Assembly (NCBI RefSeq): GCF_001278845.1
Contig: NZ_CP012590.1
Span: forward strand, 1,426,001-1,490,000
DNA: 64,000 nucleotides
DNA from: Actinomyces sp. oral taxon 414
GTDB lineage: Bacteria > Actinomycetota > Actinomycetes > Actinomycetales > Actinomycetaceae
Direction of reading: 5' to 3'
In this document: piece by piece, positions 25,887 to 35,607 of the stretch
Numbering within the stretch: position 1 is the stretch's first letter
Layout: each line of letters begins with the position of its first letter
Notes under the pieces: generated by a model
Told to the model about the DNA's origin: nothing
The model's input: only the letters and a program-made list of their open reading frames with translations
Databases searched by the model: none
Translations under genes and position numbers: made by a program

Positions 25887-26897
25887 GTGGACGTCCACGC
25901 CCTCGGATGGATCGCCCTGGCCGCGATCATCCTGACCATGATCACGATCGACGTCGTCGGCCATGTGCGCACCCCCCACGAGCCCTCCATGAGGGAGGCG
26001 GCCGTCTGGTCGGCGGCCTATATCGCCATGGCCTGCGTCTTCGGCGCCGTCGTGTGGGCCGTGTGGGGCGGGCAGTACGGCCAGGAGTACTTCGCCGGCT
26101 ACGTCACCGAGAAGGCGCTGAGCATTGACAACCTCTTCGTCTTCGTCATTATGCTCGCCGCCTTCCGGGTGCCGCGCGACTACCAGCAGGAGGTGCTGCT
26201 GGCGGGCATTGTCATCGCCCTGGTGCTGCGCCTGGTCTTCATTCTGGCCGGGGCCGCCCTCATTGAGAACTTCTCGGCGATCTTCTACGTCTTCGGGGCC
26301 TGGCTCATCTACACCGCCGTGTCCCAGGTCCGCGAGGGCGCCGGGCGCCCCGACGAGCACGAGGTCGAGGAGTACCGGCCCAGCGGCTTCGTCAGACTGG
26401 TGGCCCGCGTCGTGCCCATGACCGACGGCTTCGTGGGCGGCAAGGTGATCCACCGCCACGCCGGGCGCACCATGATCACCCCCATGCTCCTGTGCATTAT
26501 CGCCATTGGCACCGCCGACGTCATGTTCGCCGTGGACTCCATTCCGGCGATCTACTCCCTGACGTCCGAGCCCTTCCTCGTCTTCGCCGCCAACGCCTTC
26601 TCCCTGCTGGGGCTGCGCCAGCTCTACTTCCTCATTGACGGGCTGCTGGACCGCCTCGTCTACCTGCATTACGGCCTGGCCGCCATCCTCGGATTCATCG
26701 GCCTCAAGCTCATCAATCACGCCCTGCACGACAACGAATTGTCCTTCATTAACGGGGGGCGCCCCTGGGAGGCGGTCCCCGAGCCCTCCATCGGGGTGTC
26801 GCTGGGCTTCATTGTCGTCGTCGTCGCCCTCACCGTCGTCGCCTCCGCCCTGTCCTCCCGGCGCGCCGGCGGGGCCGAGCGCGCCGGCGACCGCTGA
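25887..26897 (+). CDS. TerC family integral membrane protein (probable Mn2+ exporter), copy 1
   Basis: 336 aa with about nine hydrophobic helices. TerC-family markers: EKALSIDNLFVFVIML (residues ~75-90, acidic and polar residues inside the membrane), VLLAGIVIALVLRLVFILAGAALIENF, and DVMFAVDSIPAIYSLTSEPF, where the Asp residues are thought to bind the metal. Several family members protect against Mn2+ excess, and the upstream yybP-ykoY-type riboswitch supports that here. GTG 25887 is chosen because it follows the riboswitch-controlled GAAGGA site. A second terC begins 13 nt after the stop. Confidence 0.92.
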   Translation: MDVHALGWIALAAIILTMITIDVVGHVRTPHEPSMREAAVWSAAYIAMACVFGAVVWAVWGGQYGQEYFAGYVTEKALSIDNLFVFVIMLAAFRVPRDYQQEVLLAGIVIALVLRLVFILAGAALIENFSAIFYVFGAWLIYTAVSQVREGAGRPDEHEVEEYRPSGFVRLVARVVPMTDGFVGGKVIHRHAGRTMITPMLLCIIAIGTADVMFAVDSIPAIYSLTSEPFLVFAANAFSLLGLRQLYFLIDGLLDRLVYLHYGLAAILGFIGLKLINHALHDNELSFINGGRPWEAVPEPSIGVSLGFIVVVVALTVVASALSSRRAGGAERAGDR

Positions 26898-26910
26898 AGG
26901 GGGAGGGCCG

Positions 26911-27909
26911 ATGGGCGCGAGTCCCCTGGCCTGGCTGGCGCTGGGCGTCGTCGTCGCGGGCCTGCTGACCGTCGACTTCGTCGGGCACGCCCGCAGCCCG
27001 CACCCGCCGGGCCTGCGCGAGGCCGTGGGCTGGAGCCTGGCCTACATGGCGCTGGCCGCCGCCTACGGCGCCGTGGTGTGGGCTCTGGCCGGCGCCGCGT
27101 GGGGGCAGGAGTTCTACGCCGGGTGGGTCACCGAGTGGTCGCTGAGCGTGGACAACCTCTTCGTGTTCATCCTCATCCTGTCGGCCTTCCGGGTGCCGCG
27201 CGCCTACCAGCAGAAGGCGCTGCTGGCGGGCATTGTCATCGCCCTGGCGCTGCGCCTGGTCTTCATCCTGGCCGGCGCCGCCCTCGTCGAGCGCTTCGGC
27301 GTCGTCTTCTACGTCTTCGGCGCCCTCCTGATCGGCACCGCCGTCAGGCAGGTCATCGACGCCCGCCGGGGCGCGGGCGGGCCCGACGACGGCGCCGAGT
27401 ACGTCGACAACGCGGTGACCCGCCTGGTGCGGCGGGTCCTGCCCACGACCGACGGCTTCGTGGGCAACCGGCTGATCCACCGCCACGCCGGGCGCACCAT
27501 GATCACCCCGATGCTCGTCGCCGTCGTCGCCCTGGGCTCGGCCGACCTCATGTTCGCCGTGGACTCCATCCCGGCGATCTTCGGGCTCACCTCCGAGCCC
27601 TTCCTCGTCTTCAGCGCCACGGCCTTCTCCCTGCTGGGGCTGCGCCAGCTCTACTTCCTCATCGACGGGCTGCTGGGGCGGCTCGTCTACCTGCCCTACG
27701 GCCTGGCCGTCATCCTCGGTTTCATCGGCCTCAAACTCATTGACCACGCCCTGCTCGTCAACTCCCTGCCCTGGATCAACGGCGGCCGTCCCGTGAGGCT
27801 GGTCCCCGAACCCTCCACGGCGGTCTCTCTGCTGGTCATCGTGGTGACCCTGGTCGTGGTCGCCGTCGTCTCCCTGCTGCGCACCCGGCGCCGGGGCGGG
27901 CGCCGGTAG
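26911..27909 (+). CDS. TerC family integral membrane protein, copy 2
   Basis: 332 aa, clearly a tandem paralogue of the preceding gene: matching blocks include SVDNLFVFILILSAFRVPRA, FILAGAALVERF, TTDGFVGNRLIHRHAGRTMI and DLMFAVDSIPAIFGLTSEPF, so the membrane acidic residues are kept. Differences are concentrated in the cytoplasmic loop around residues 150-170 (RRGAGGPDDGAEYVDN) and at the C-terminus (Arg-rich). RBS AGGGGGAGG lies just before ATG 26911. Co-transcription with copy 1 under the riboswitch is likely. The duplication could give different metal preference or a heteromeric exporter; neither can be read from sequence. Confidence 0.9.
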   Translation: MGASPLAWLALGVVVAGLLTVDFVGHARSPHPPGLREAVGWSLAYMALAAAYGAVVWALAGAAWGQEFYAGWVTEWSLSVDNLFVFILILSAFRVPRAYQQKALLAGIVIALALRLVFILAGAALVERFGVVFYVFGALLIGTAVRQVIDARRGAGGPDDGAEYVDNAVTRLVRRVLPTTDGFVGNRLIHRHAGRTMITPMLVAVVALGSADLMFAVDSIPAIFGLTSEPFLVFSATAFSLLGLRQLYFLIDGLLGRLVYLPYGLAVILGFIGLKLIDHALLVNSLPWINGGRPVRLVPEPSTAVSLLVIVVTLVVVAVVSLLRTRRRGGRR

Positions 27910-27919
27910 GCTGGCGGTC

Positions 27920-30541
27920 ATGACCGATCGGACAACCGAACAGACCCGGACGGACCCTCGAGAGCCCGTCGGGGCGGACGGCGCCCCGCGGGGCCTGAGC
28001 GCCTCCCAGGTGCGCGAGCGCGTGCGCCAGGGGCTGACCAACGCCTACCGGGAGCCCAGCTCGCGCTCGGCGGCGGCGATCCTGCGCGCCAACCTGCTGA
28101 CCGTGTTCAATGCGATCCTGGGCATCGCCCTGGTCGTGGTGCTCCTCGTGGGGCAGTGGGTGGACGCGCTGTTCGGCTTCGTGCTCGTGCTCAACACGGC
28201 CACGGGCACCATTGCCGAGGTCCGCGCCAAGCGCGCCCTGGACCGCCTCAGCGTCCTCCAGGCGCCCGTCGCCCACGTCCGGCGCGAGGGGCGCGACGAG
28301 GACGTCGATGTGGCCGATATCGTCCTGGACGACGTCGTGCGGCTGCGCAGCGGGGAGCAGGTGCCCGCCGACGGCGAACTCCTGGCCGCCGACGGACTGG
28401 AGATCGACGAGTCCATCCTCACCGGGGAGTCCGACGCCGTGCGCCCCGCGCCGGGCGACCGGGTCCTGTCGGGCACCACGGTCACGGCGGGGGAGGGGCT
28501 CATGCGCGCCACCGCCGTGGGCGAGCGGGCCTACGCCCACCGGCTGGCCCGCGAGGCCCGCCGCTTCTCCAAGGTCGGCTCCGAGCTCCAGGAGGGCACC
28601 GACCGGGTCCTGCGCTGGATCTCCTGGGTCATCGTGCCGGTGGCGCTGCTGCTGGCCTGGTCGCAGATCAGCGCGGCGGGCGGCTGGCAGGCGGCGCGGG
28701 CCACCGGCGCCTGGCGCATGGCGACTGTCGCGGCCATCGCCGGAGTCGTGGGCATGGTCCCCCAGGGGCTGGTGCTGCTCACAAGCGTCAACTTCGCCAC
28801 CGCCTCGCTGCGCCTGGCCCGCCGTCACGTCCTGGTCCAGGAGCTGCCCGCCGTGGAGGTTCTGGCCCGCGTCGACACGCTGTGCCTGGACAAGACCGGC
28901 ACCATTACCACCGGGCGCATCCGCCTGGAGCGCGTCGAGGGTCCCGGCGGGGCCGGGGCGGGGCCCGAGCTGTACGGGGCCCTGGCGGCCCTGACCTCGC
29001 AGGAGTCCAATGCGACCGCGCTGGCCGTGCGCGAGGGCCTCGAAGCCCTCGGCGCGCCCGGGCCCGACGACGACGCCGACGGGCGGACCGGGACGGACGA
29101 CGCCGACGGGCGGACCGGGACGGACGACGCCGACGGGCGGACCGGGACGGACGACGCCGACGGGCAGCGCGTGCCCTTCTCCTCGCGGCGCAAGTGGTCC
29201 GCGGCGGGCGCGGGCGGGGCGACCTGGGTCATGGGCGCCCCCGAGATCGTCCTGGACGGCGCCGAGGGGGCCGGGGCGCTCCTGGAGCGCGCCCGGGAAC
29301 TGGCCGGGCAGGGCCTGCGCGTGGTGGGCCTGGCCGTCGCCGACGGGCCCTGCGGGCGCGCGCCCGACGGGGACGCCGCCCTGCCCGACGGACGCGCCGC
29401 CGCCGGCCTGGTCGTCCTGGCCGAGGAGATCCGCCCCGACGCCGAGCGGACCCTGGCCTACTTCCGCGACCAGGGCGTGCGGGTCAAGGTCATTAGCGGC
29501 GACAACCCCGTCACCGTGGCCGCCGTCGCCCGCCGGGCCGGGGTGCGCCCGACCGGAGCCGGCGAGGGCGGGGCCGATGAGCCCGGGGCCGGACGGGACG
29601 AGGACCTCGCCGTCGTCGACGCGCGCACCCTGCCCGCCGACGCCTCCGCCCCCGACGAGCTGGACGCCCTGGCCGACCGGGTCGAGGGCGCCGACGTCCT
29701 GGGGCGCGTCACGCCCGAGCAGAAGCGCGCCTTCGTGCGGGCCCTGCGCCGGCGCGGACGCACCGTGGCCATGACGGGCGACGGCGTCAACGACGCCCTC
29801 GCCCTCAAGGACGCCGACCTGGGCATCGCCATGGGCAATGGGGCGCCGGCCACGCGGGCGGTGGCGCGCCTGGTCCTGCTGAGCGGGGAGTTCTCCACTC
29901 TGCCCGGCGTGGTCGCCGAGGGGCGGCGGGTCATGGCCAATACGGAGCGCATCGCCTCCCTGTTCCTGTCCAAGACGGTCTACGCCGCCCTCATCGCCGT
30001 CGTCGTCGCCCTCACGGCCATCTCCTACCCCTTCCTGCCGCGCCAGCTGACCATTGTGTCCTCCCTGACCATCGGGATCCCCGCCTTCGTCCTGGCCCTG
30101 GCCCCCAACCGCCGCCGCTACCGCTCCGGCTTCCTGCGCCGCGTACTGGTCCTGTCGGTGCCCGCGGGCCTGGTCGCGGGCGCGTGCACCCTGGTGGCGC
30201 GCGCCTGGCTGGCCGCCGTCGGCGGCCCCGAGGGGCAGGTGACCACGGGCGCCACGCTCGTGCTGGTCGCCTGCGGGCTGACGCTGCTGACGCTGACGGC
30301 GCGGCCCCTGTGGGGCTGGCGCCTGGGACTGATCGTCCTCATGGGCGCCATCGCGGTGCTGGGCGTCCTCGTCGCGCCGGTGCGGGCCTTCTTCCTCCTG
30401 GAGTGGCCGGCCCCGACGACCTGGCTGGTCATCGCGGTCATGACGGGCGTCGTCGTCGCCCTAATGCACCTGGTGGCCTCGTTCGGCCCCCGCCTGGCGG
30501 GCTCGGGGCCGGGCGCGGGGCGCCCGAGGGCTGATCGATGA
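27920..30541 (+). CDS. P-type ATPase, CtpE-like cation transporter
   Basis: 873 aa. Actuator motif DESILTGESDAV, phosphorylation site CLDKTGTIT (Asp of DKTGT near residue 326), KWSA for ATP binding in the N domain, and TGDGVNDALALKDADLGIAMG hinge, with two transmembrane helices before the actuator and a C-terminal bundle (SKTVYAALIAVVVALTAISYPFLPRQLT). There is no heavy-metal-binding N-terminal domain and no CPx motif; the membrane motif is VPQGLVLLTSVNFA, matching the CtpE group, whose mycobacterial member has been linked to Ca2+ uptake. The N domain carries a 27-bp tandem repeat (29069-29163). ATG 27920 is 13 nt after a TAGGCT (27907-27912) that includes the terC stop codon, so it may have its own promoter besides riboswitch read-through. 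Ion specificity is inferred. Confidence 0.88.
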   Translation: MTDRTTEQTRTDPREPVGADGAPRGLSASQVRERVRQGLTNAYREPSSRSAAAILRANLLTVFNAILGIALVVVLLVGQWVDALFGFVLVLNTATGTIAEVRAKRALDRLSVLQAPVAHVRREGRDEDVDVADIVLDDVVRLRSGEQVPADGELLAADGLEIDESILTGESDAVRPAPGDRVLSGTTVTAGEGLMRATAVGERAYAHRLAREARRFSKVGSELQEGTDRVLRWISWVIVPVALLLAWSQISAAGGWQAARATGAWRMATVAAIAGVVGMVPQGLVLLTSVNFATASLRLARRHVLVQELPAVEVLARVDTLCLDKTGTITTGRIRLERVEGPGGAGAGPELYGALAALTSQESNATALAVREGLEALGAPGPDDDADGRTGTDDADGRTGTDDADGRTGTDDADGQRVPFSSRRKWSAAGAGGATWVMGAPEIVLDGAEGAGALLERARELAGQGLRVVGLAVADGPCGRAPDGDAALPDGRAAAGLVVLAEEIRPDAERTLAYFRDQGVRVKVISGDNPVTVAAVARRAGVRPTGAGEGGADEPGAGRDEDLAVVDARTLPADASAPDELDALADRVEGADVLGRVTPEQKRAFVRALRRRGRTVAMTGDGVNDALALKDADLGIAMGNGAPATRAVARLVLLSGEFSTLPGVVAEGRRVMANTERIASLFLSKTVYAALIAVVVALTAISYPFLPRQLTIVSSLTIGIPAFVLALAPNRRRYRSGFLRRVLVLSVPAGLVAGACTLVARAWLAAVGGPEGQVTTGATLVLVACGLTLLTLTARPLWGWRLGLIVLMGAIAVLGVLVAPVRAFFLLEWPAPTTWLVIAVMTGVVVALMHLVASFGPRLAGSGPGAGRPRADR
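29069..29163 (+). repeat. In-frame 27-bp tandem repeat (3.5 copies) inside the P-type ATPase
   Basis: Units at 29069-29095, 29096-29122 and 29123-29149 are identical, with a partial fourth to 29163. Each encodes DDADGRTGT. The array lies just before the RVPFSSRRKWSA segment of the nucleotide-binding domain, a naturally variable surface loop. Copy-number change would alter loop length without breaking the frame. Confidence 0.95.
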
Positions 30542-30635
30542 GACGAATGGCTCAATAGGGCCGATCGGCTGACGGGGGCCCGACCCGCCCGTATTTTGGT
30601 GGCGGTCCCATCCTCGACAAGGGAGATAGAGAACC

Positions 30636-32024
30636 ATGGGATACCAGACCACCAACCCTTACACGAACGAGGTCCTCGCCACCTTCGACACGGCCACGCC
30701 CGCGCAGATCGACGCGGCCATCGCCGCGGCCGATGCCGCCTTCCGCTCCTGGAGGGACACGCCCCTGCCCGAGCGCCTGGCCGTTCTCGACCGGGCCGCG
30801 GACATCCTCCAGGCGGGCCGGCGCGACTACGCCGAGGTCCTCACCCTGGAGATGGGCAAGCTCATCGCCGAGGCGGAGGCCGAGGTCGACCTGTGCGTGG
30901 ACATGCTGCGTTATTACGTGCGCAACGCCCCCGGGCTGCTCACGCCCCGCTTCCTGCGGGCCGCCGGCTACGGCGACACCGACGTCCAGCTGGTCCCCGA
31001 GCCCCAGGGCGTCCTGTTCGCCGTGGAGCCCTGGAACTTCCCCTACTACCAGGTGATCCGCATCGGCGCCCCCCAGCTGGCGGTGGGCAACACGCTGGTG
31101 CTCAAGCACGCCTCGATGGTGCCCCAGTCGGCCCTGAGGATGGTTTCGCTCCTCGCCGAGGCCGGCGGGGAGGGGCTCATCACCAATGTCTTCGCCTCCC
31201 ACGACGCCGCCGAGCAGATCCTGGCCGACGATCGCGTGCGCGGCCTGGCCCTGACCGGCTCGGAGGCCGCCGGGGCGTCCGTGGCGGCGATCGCCGCCAA
31301 GAACCTCAAGAAGTCCACGCTGGAGCTGGGCGGCGCGGACGCCTTCATCGTCCTGGAGGACGCCGAGCTGGACAAGGCCGTGAACTGGGCGGTCTTCGGG
31401 CGCCACTGGAACGCGGGGCAGGTGTGCTGCTCCTCCAAGCGGATGATCATCGTCGACCCCCTCTACGACGAGTTCGTCGACAAGTACCGGGCCGGAGTCG
31501 CCCGGCTCGTCGCCGGCGACCCCATGGACCCGGCCACGACCCTGGCGCCGTTGTCCTCGCGCTCGGCGGTGGACGAGCTCGCCGGGAAGGTCCGGGCGGC
31601 GCGCGAGGCCGGCGTCACCGTCGAGGAGGTGGGCGAGCCGGTCCCCGAGCAGGGCTGCTTCTTCCAGCCCACGATCATGACGGACATCCCCGTCGGCTCG
31701 CCGACCGCCAACGCGGAGTTCTTCGGCCCGGTCTCCTCCCTCTACCGCGCCGCCGACGAGGACGACGCCGTGCGCATCGCCAACTCCTCGCCCTTCGGCC
31801 TGGGCGGCTCGGTCTTCTCCGCCGACATCCACCGGGCCCAGCGCCTGGCCCGGCGTCTGGACACCGGCATGGTCTTCATCAACCAGCCCACGGGCGTGGC
31901 CGCGGAGATCCCCTTCGGGGGCGTCAAGCGGTCGGGCTACGGGCGCGAGCTCGTCGACCTGGGGCTCAAGGAGTTCGTCAACGAGAAGGTCATCGCCGTC
32001 ACCGACATCGACGGCGCCTTCTGA
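30636..32024 (+). CDS. NAD(P)+-dependent succinate-semialdehyde (aldehyde) dehydrogenase
   Basis: 462 aa, the size of the Sad/YneI-type succinate-semialdehyde dehydrogenases. It oxidises an aldehyde to the acid with NAD(P)+. Seen: cofactor segment AVEPWNFPYYQV, LALTGSEAAGASV, the general-base Glu in STLELGGADAFIVLEDAELD, the catalytic Cys in NAGQVCCSSKRMI, and FFGPVSSLYRA then PFGGVKRSGYGREL. Good RBS (AAGGGAGAT) before ATG 30636. No gabT or other GABA genes adjoin, so it stands alone here; succinate semialdehyde as substrate is a family inference. A strong terminator at 32034-32064 separates it from the convergent YciI-like gene. Confidence 0.9.
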   Translation: MGYQTTNPYTNEVLATFDTATPAQIDAAIAAADAAFRSWRDTPLPERLAVLDRAADILQAGRRDYAEVLTLEMGKLIAEAEAEVDLCVDMLRYYVRNAPGLLTPRFLRAAGYGDTDVQLVPEPQGVLFAVEPWNFPYYQVIRIGAPQLAVGNTLVLKHASMVPQSALRMVSLLAEAGGEGLITNVFASHDAAEQILADDRVRGLALTGSEAAGASVAAIAAKNLKKSTLELGGADAFIVLEDAELDKAVNWAVFGRHWNAGQVCCSSKRMIIVDPLYDEFVDKYRAGVARLVAGDPMDPATTLAPLSSRSAVDELAGKVRAAREAGVTVEEVGEPVPEQGCFFQPTIMTDIPVGSPTANAEFFGPVSSLYRAADEDDAVRIANSSPFGLGGSVFSADIHRAQRLARRLDTGMVFINQPTGVAAEIPFGGVKRSGYGRELVDLGLKEFVNEKVIAVTDIDGAF

Positions 32025-32033
32025 GCCGCGGGC

Positions 32034-32064
32034 CCTCCCGGGCCGGGGCGTCCGGCCCGGGAGG
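32034..32064. terminator. Bidirectional 13-bp stem-loop
   Basis: Arms 32034-32046 (CCTCCCGGGCCGG) and 32052-32064 are exact inverted repeats with loop GGCGT, located between the convergent stops of the aldehyde dehydrogenase gene and the YciI-like gene. Confidence 0.75.
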
Positions 32065-32065
32065 C

Positions 32066-32350
32066 TCAGGCCAGCAGGCCGATGACCGGGTTCCACTCCC
32101 GCGCGACCCGCTCGGCGATGAAACCGGCCTTGTGGAAGGGATCGTCGTCCAGGAGGGCCAGGGCGCCGGCCTCGTCCTCGGCGCGCACGACGATGAGGGC
32201 CTCGTGCGTGCCGGGGCAGGGGCCGGCCGCCAGCAGCAGCCCCCGGTCGGCGAGCCGGCCGTTGAAGGCCCGGTGCGAGGGGCGCATCTTCGCCATCTCC
32301 TCGTCCTGGTCGGTGACATAGCGGTACTCGACGGCGTAGATCCTGCTCAT
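32066..32350 (-). CDS. YciI family protein
   Basis: 94 aa dimeric alpha/beta (ferredoxin-like) fold expected. Seen: RIYAVEYRYVTDQDEEMAKMRPSHRAFNGRL cited by its ends, LLAAGPC with the family's AGP turn, and LLDDDPFHKAGFI, the DPF motif with His/Asp residues proposed to line the active-site cleft. Biological role of YciI proteins is largely unknown. ATG 32350 is 13 nt after TAGGCT (complement of 32358-32363), with GGAGG also present just before the start. Confidence 0.88.
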   Translation of the reverse strand: MSRIYAVEYRYVTDQDEEMAKMRPSHRAFNGRLADRGLLLAAGPCPGTHEALIVVRAEDEAGALALLDDDPFHKAGFIAERVAREWNPVIGLLA

Positions 32351-32430
32351 GGCCTCCAGCCTAGACGGTGCTGCGCCCGCCTGGGCCGGGCGCCGTCACC
32401 GGGCGGGGCCCGCGGGAACGCGCCCCCACG

Positions 32431-32542
32431 CGCGAGATCGTCACTTAACCCGCGAGATCGCCGGGTAACCCGCGAGCACGTACCTCTAGCAGACGTTCTC
32501 GCGGGTTAAGTGACGTGCTCGACGCCTACCCGGCGATCTCGC
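32431..32542. repeat. Nested direct and inverted repeat element built on a CGCGAG(A/C) core
   Basis: Three ~20-nt direct units start at 32431, 32451 and 32471 (CGCGAGATCG or CGCGAGCACG plus a tail often ending TAACC). Perfect inverted pairs: 32439-32456 (CGTCACTTAACCCGCGAG) with 32498-32515; 32452-32467 (GCGAGATCGCCGGGTA) with 32527-32542; and 32473-32481 with 32513-32521. The first two left arms overlap, so the pairings exclude one another, giving alternative folds. Could be an intergenic repeat family, a set of operators, or a remnant of inverted duplication. Confidence 0.9.
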
Positions 32543-32663
32543 GGACCGCGGCGCCGGCCCCCGGACGCCCCCGACACCGCGGAGCACCGGCGCGGGGCGG
32601 CCGCCGGGCGCACCGAGCCGGCGCGCCGGCCGCCCGGAGTGGCCGATCCCTCCCCGCCCCGCC

Positions 32664-32703
32664 TCGAACACGTGTTTGACACGCCGCCGCTCCCTCCTAG
32701 ACT
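32664..32703 (+). promoter_or_regulatory. LexA-regulated uvrA promoter (SOS box overlapping -35)
   Basis: TCGAACACGTGTTTGA (32664-32679) fits the Gram-positive/actinobacterial SOS box CGAACnnnnGTTYG. It overlaps a consensus -35 TTGACA (32676-32681), followed after 16 nt by TAGACT (32698-32703). Transcription would start at or near GTG 32711, giving a leaderless mRNA. LexA bound here would block RNA polymerase directly. Confidence 0.85.
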
Positions 32704-32710
32704 CGGCGTC

Positions 32711-35557
<2,847 letters not shown>

Positions 35558-35607
35558 AGGGGCCGACGACGTCGCCGCCCGGTCGGGCGGGGCGCGGCGG
35601 GCGGCCT

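Larger units (their letters stand above)
32351..32710. other. 360-nt gene-free region: nested inverted repeats and the uvrA control region
   Basis: No convincing coding sequence. 32351-32363 holds the YciI-gene promoter box, 32431-32542 a dense set of direct and inverted repeats described separately, and 32664-32703 the LexA box and promoter for uvrA. The stretch between (32543-32660) is plain GC-rich sequence. An open frame runs through 32510-32710 into uvrA, but it lacks UvrA similarity (Arg/Pro-rich translation) and crosses the promoter. Confidence 0.8.

Noticed and set aside
29069..29163. CRISPR-like repeats
   Set aside because: Contiguous 27-bp tandem units without spacers, in frame inside a P-type ATPase gene.
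32431..32542. CRISPR array
   Set aside because: Only three degenerate direct units, no unique spacers of even length, plus inverted arms; no cas genes nearby.
32510..32710. 67-codon N-terminal extension of uvrA
   Set aside because: The conserved UvrA N-terminus begins at GTG 32711, and the extension crosses the LexA box and promoter.
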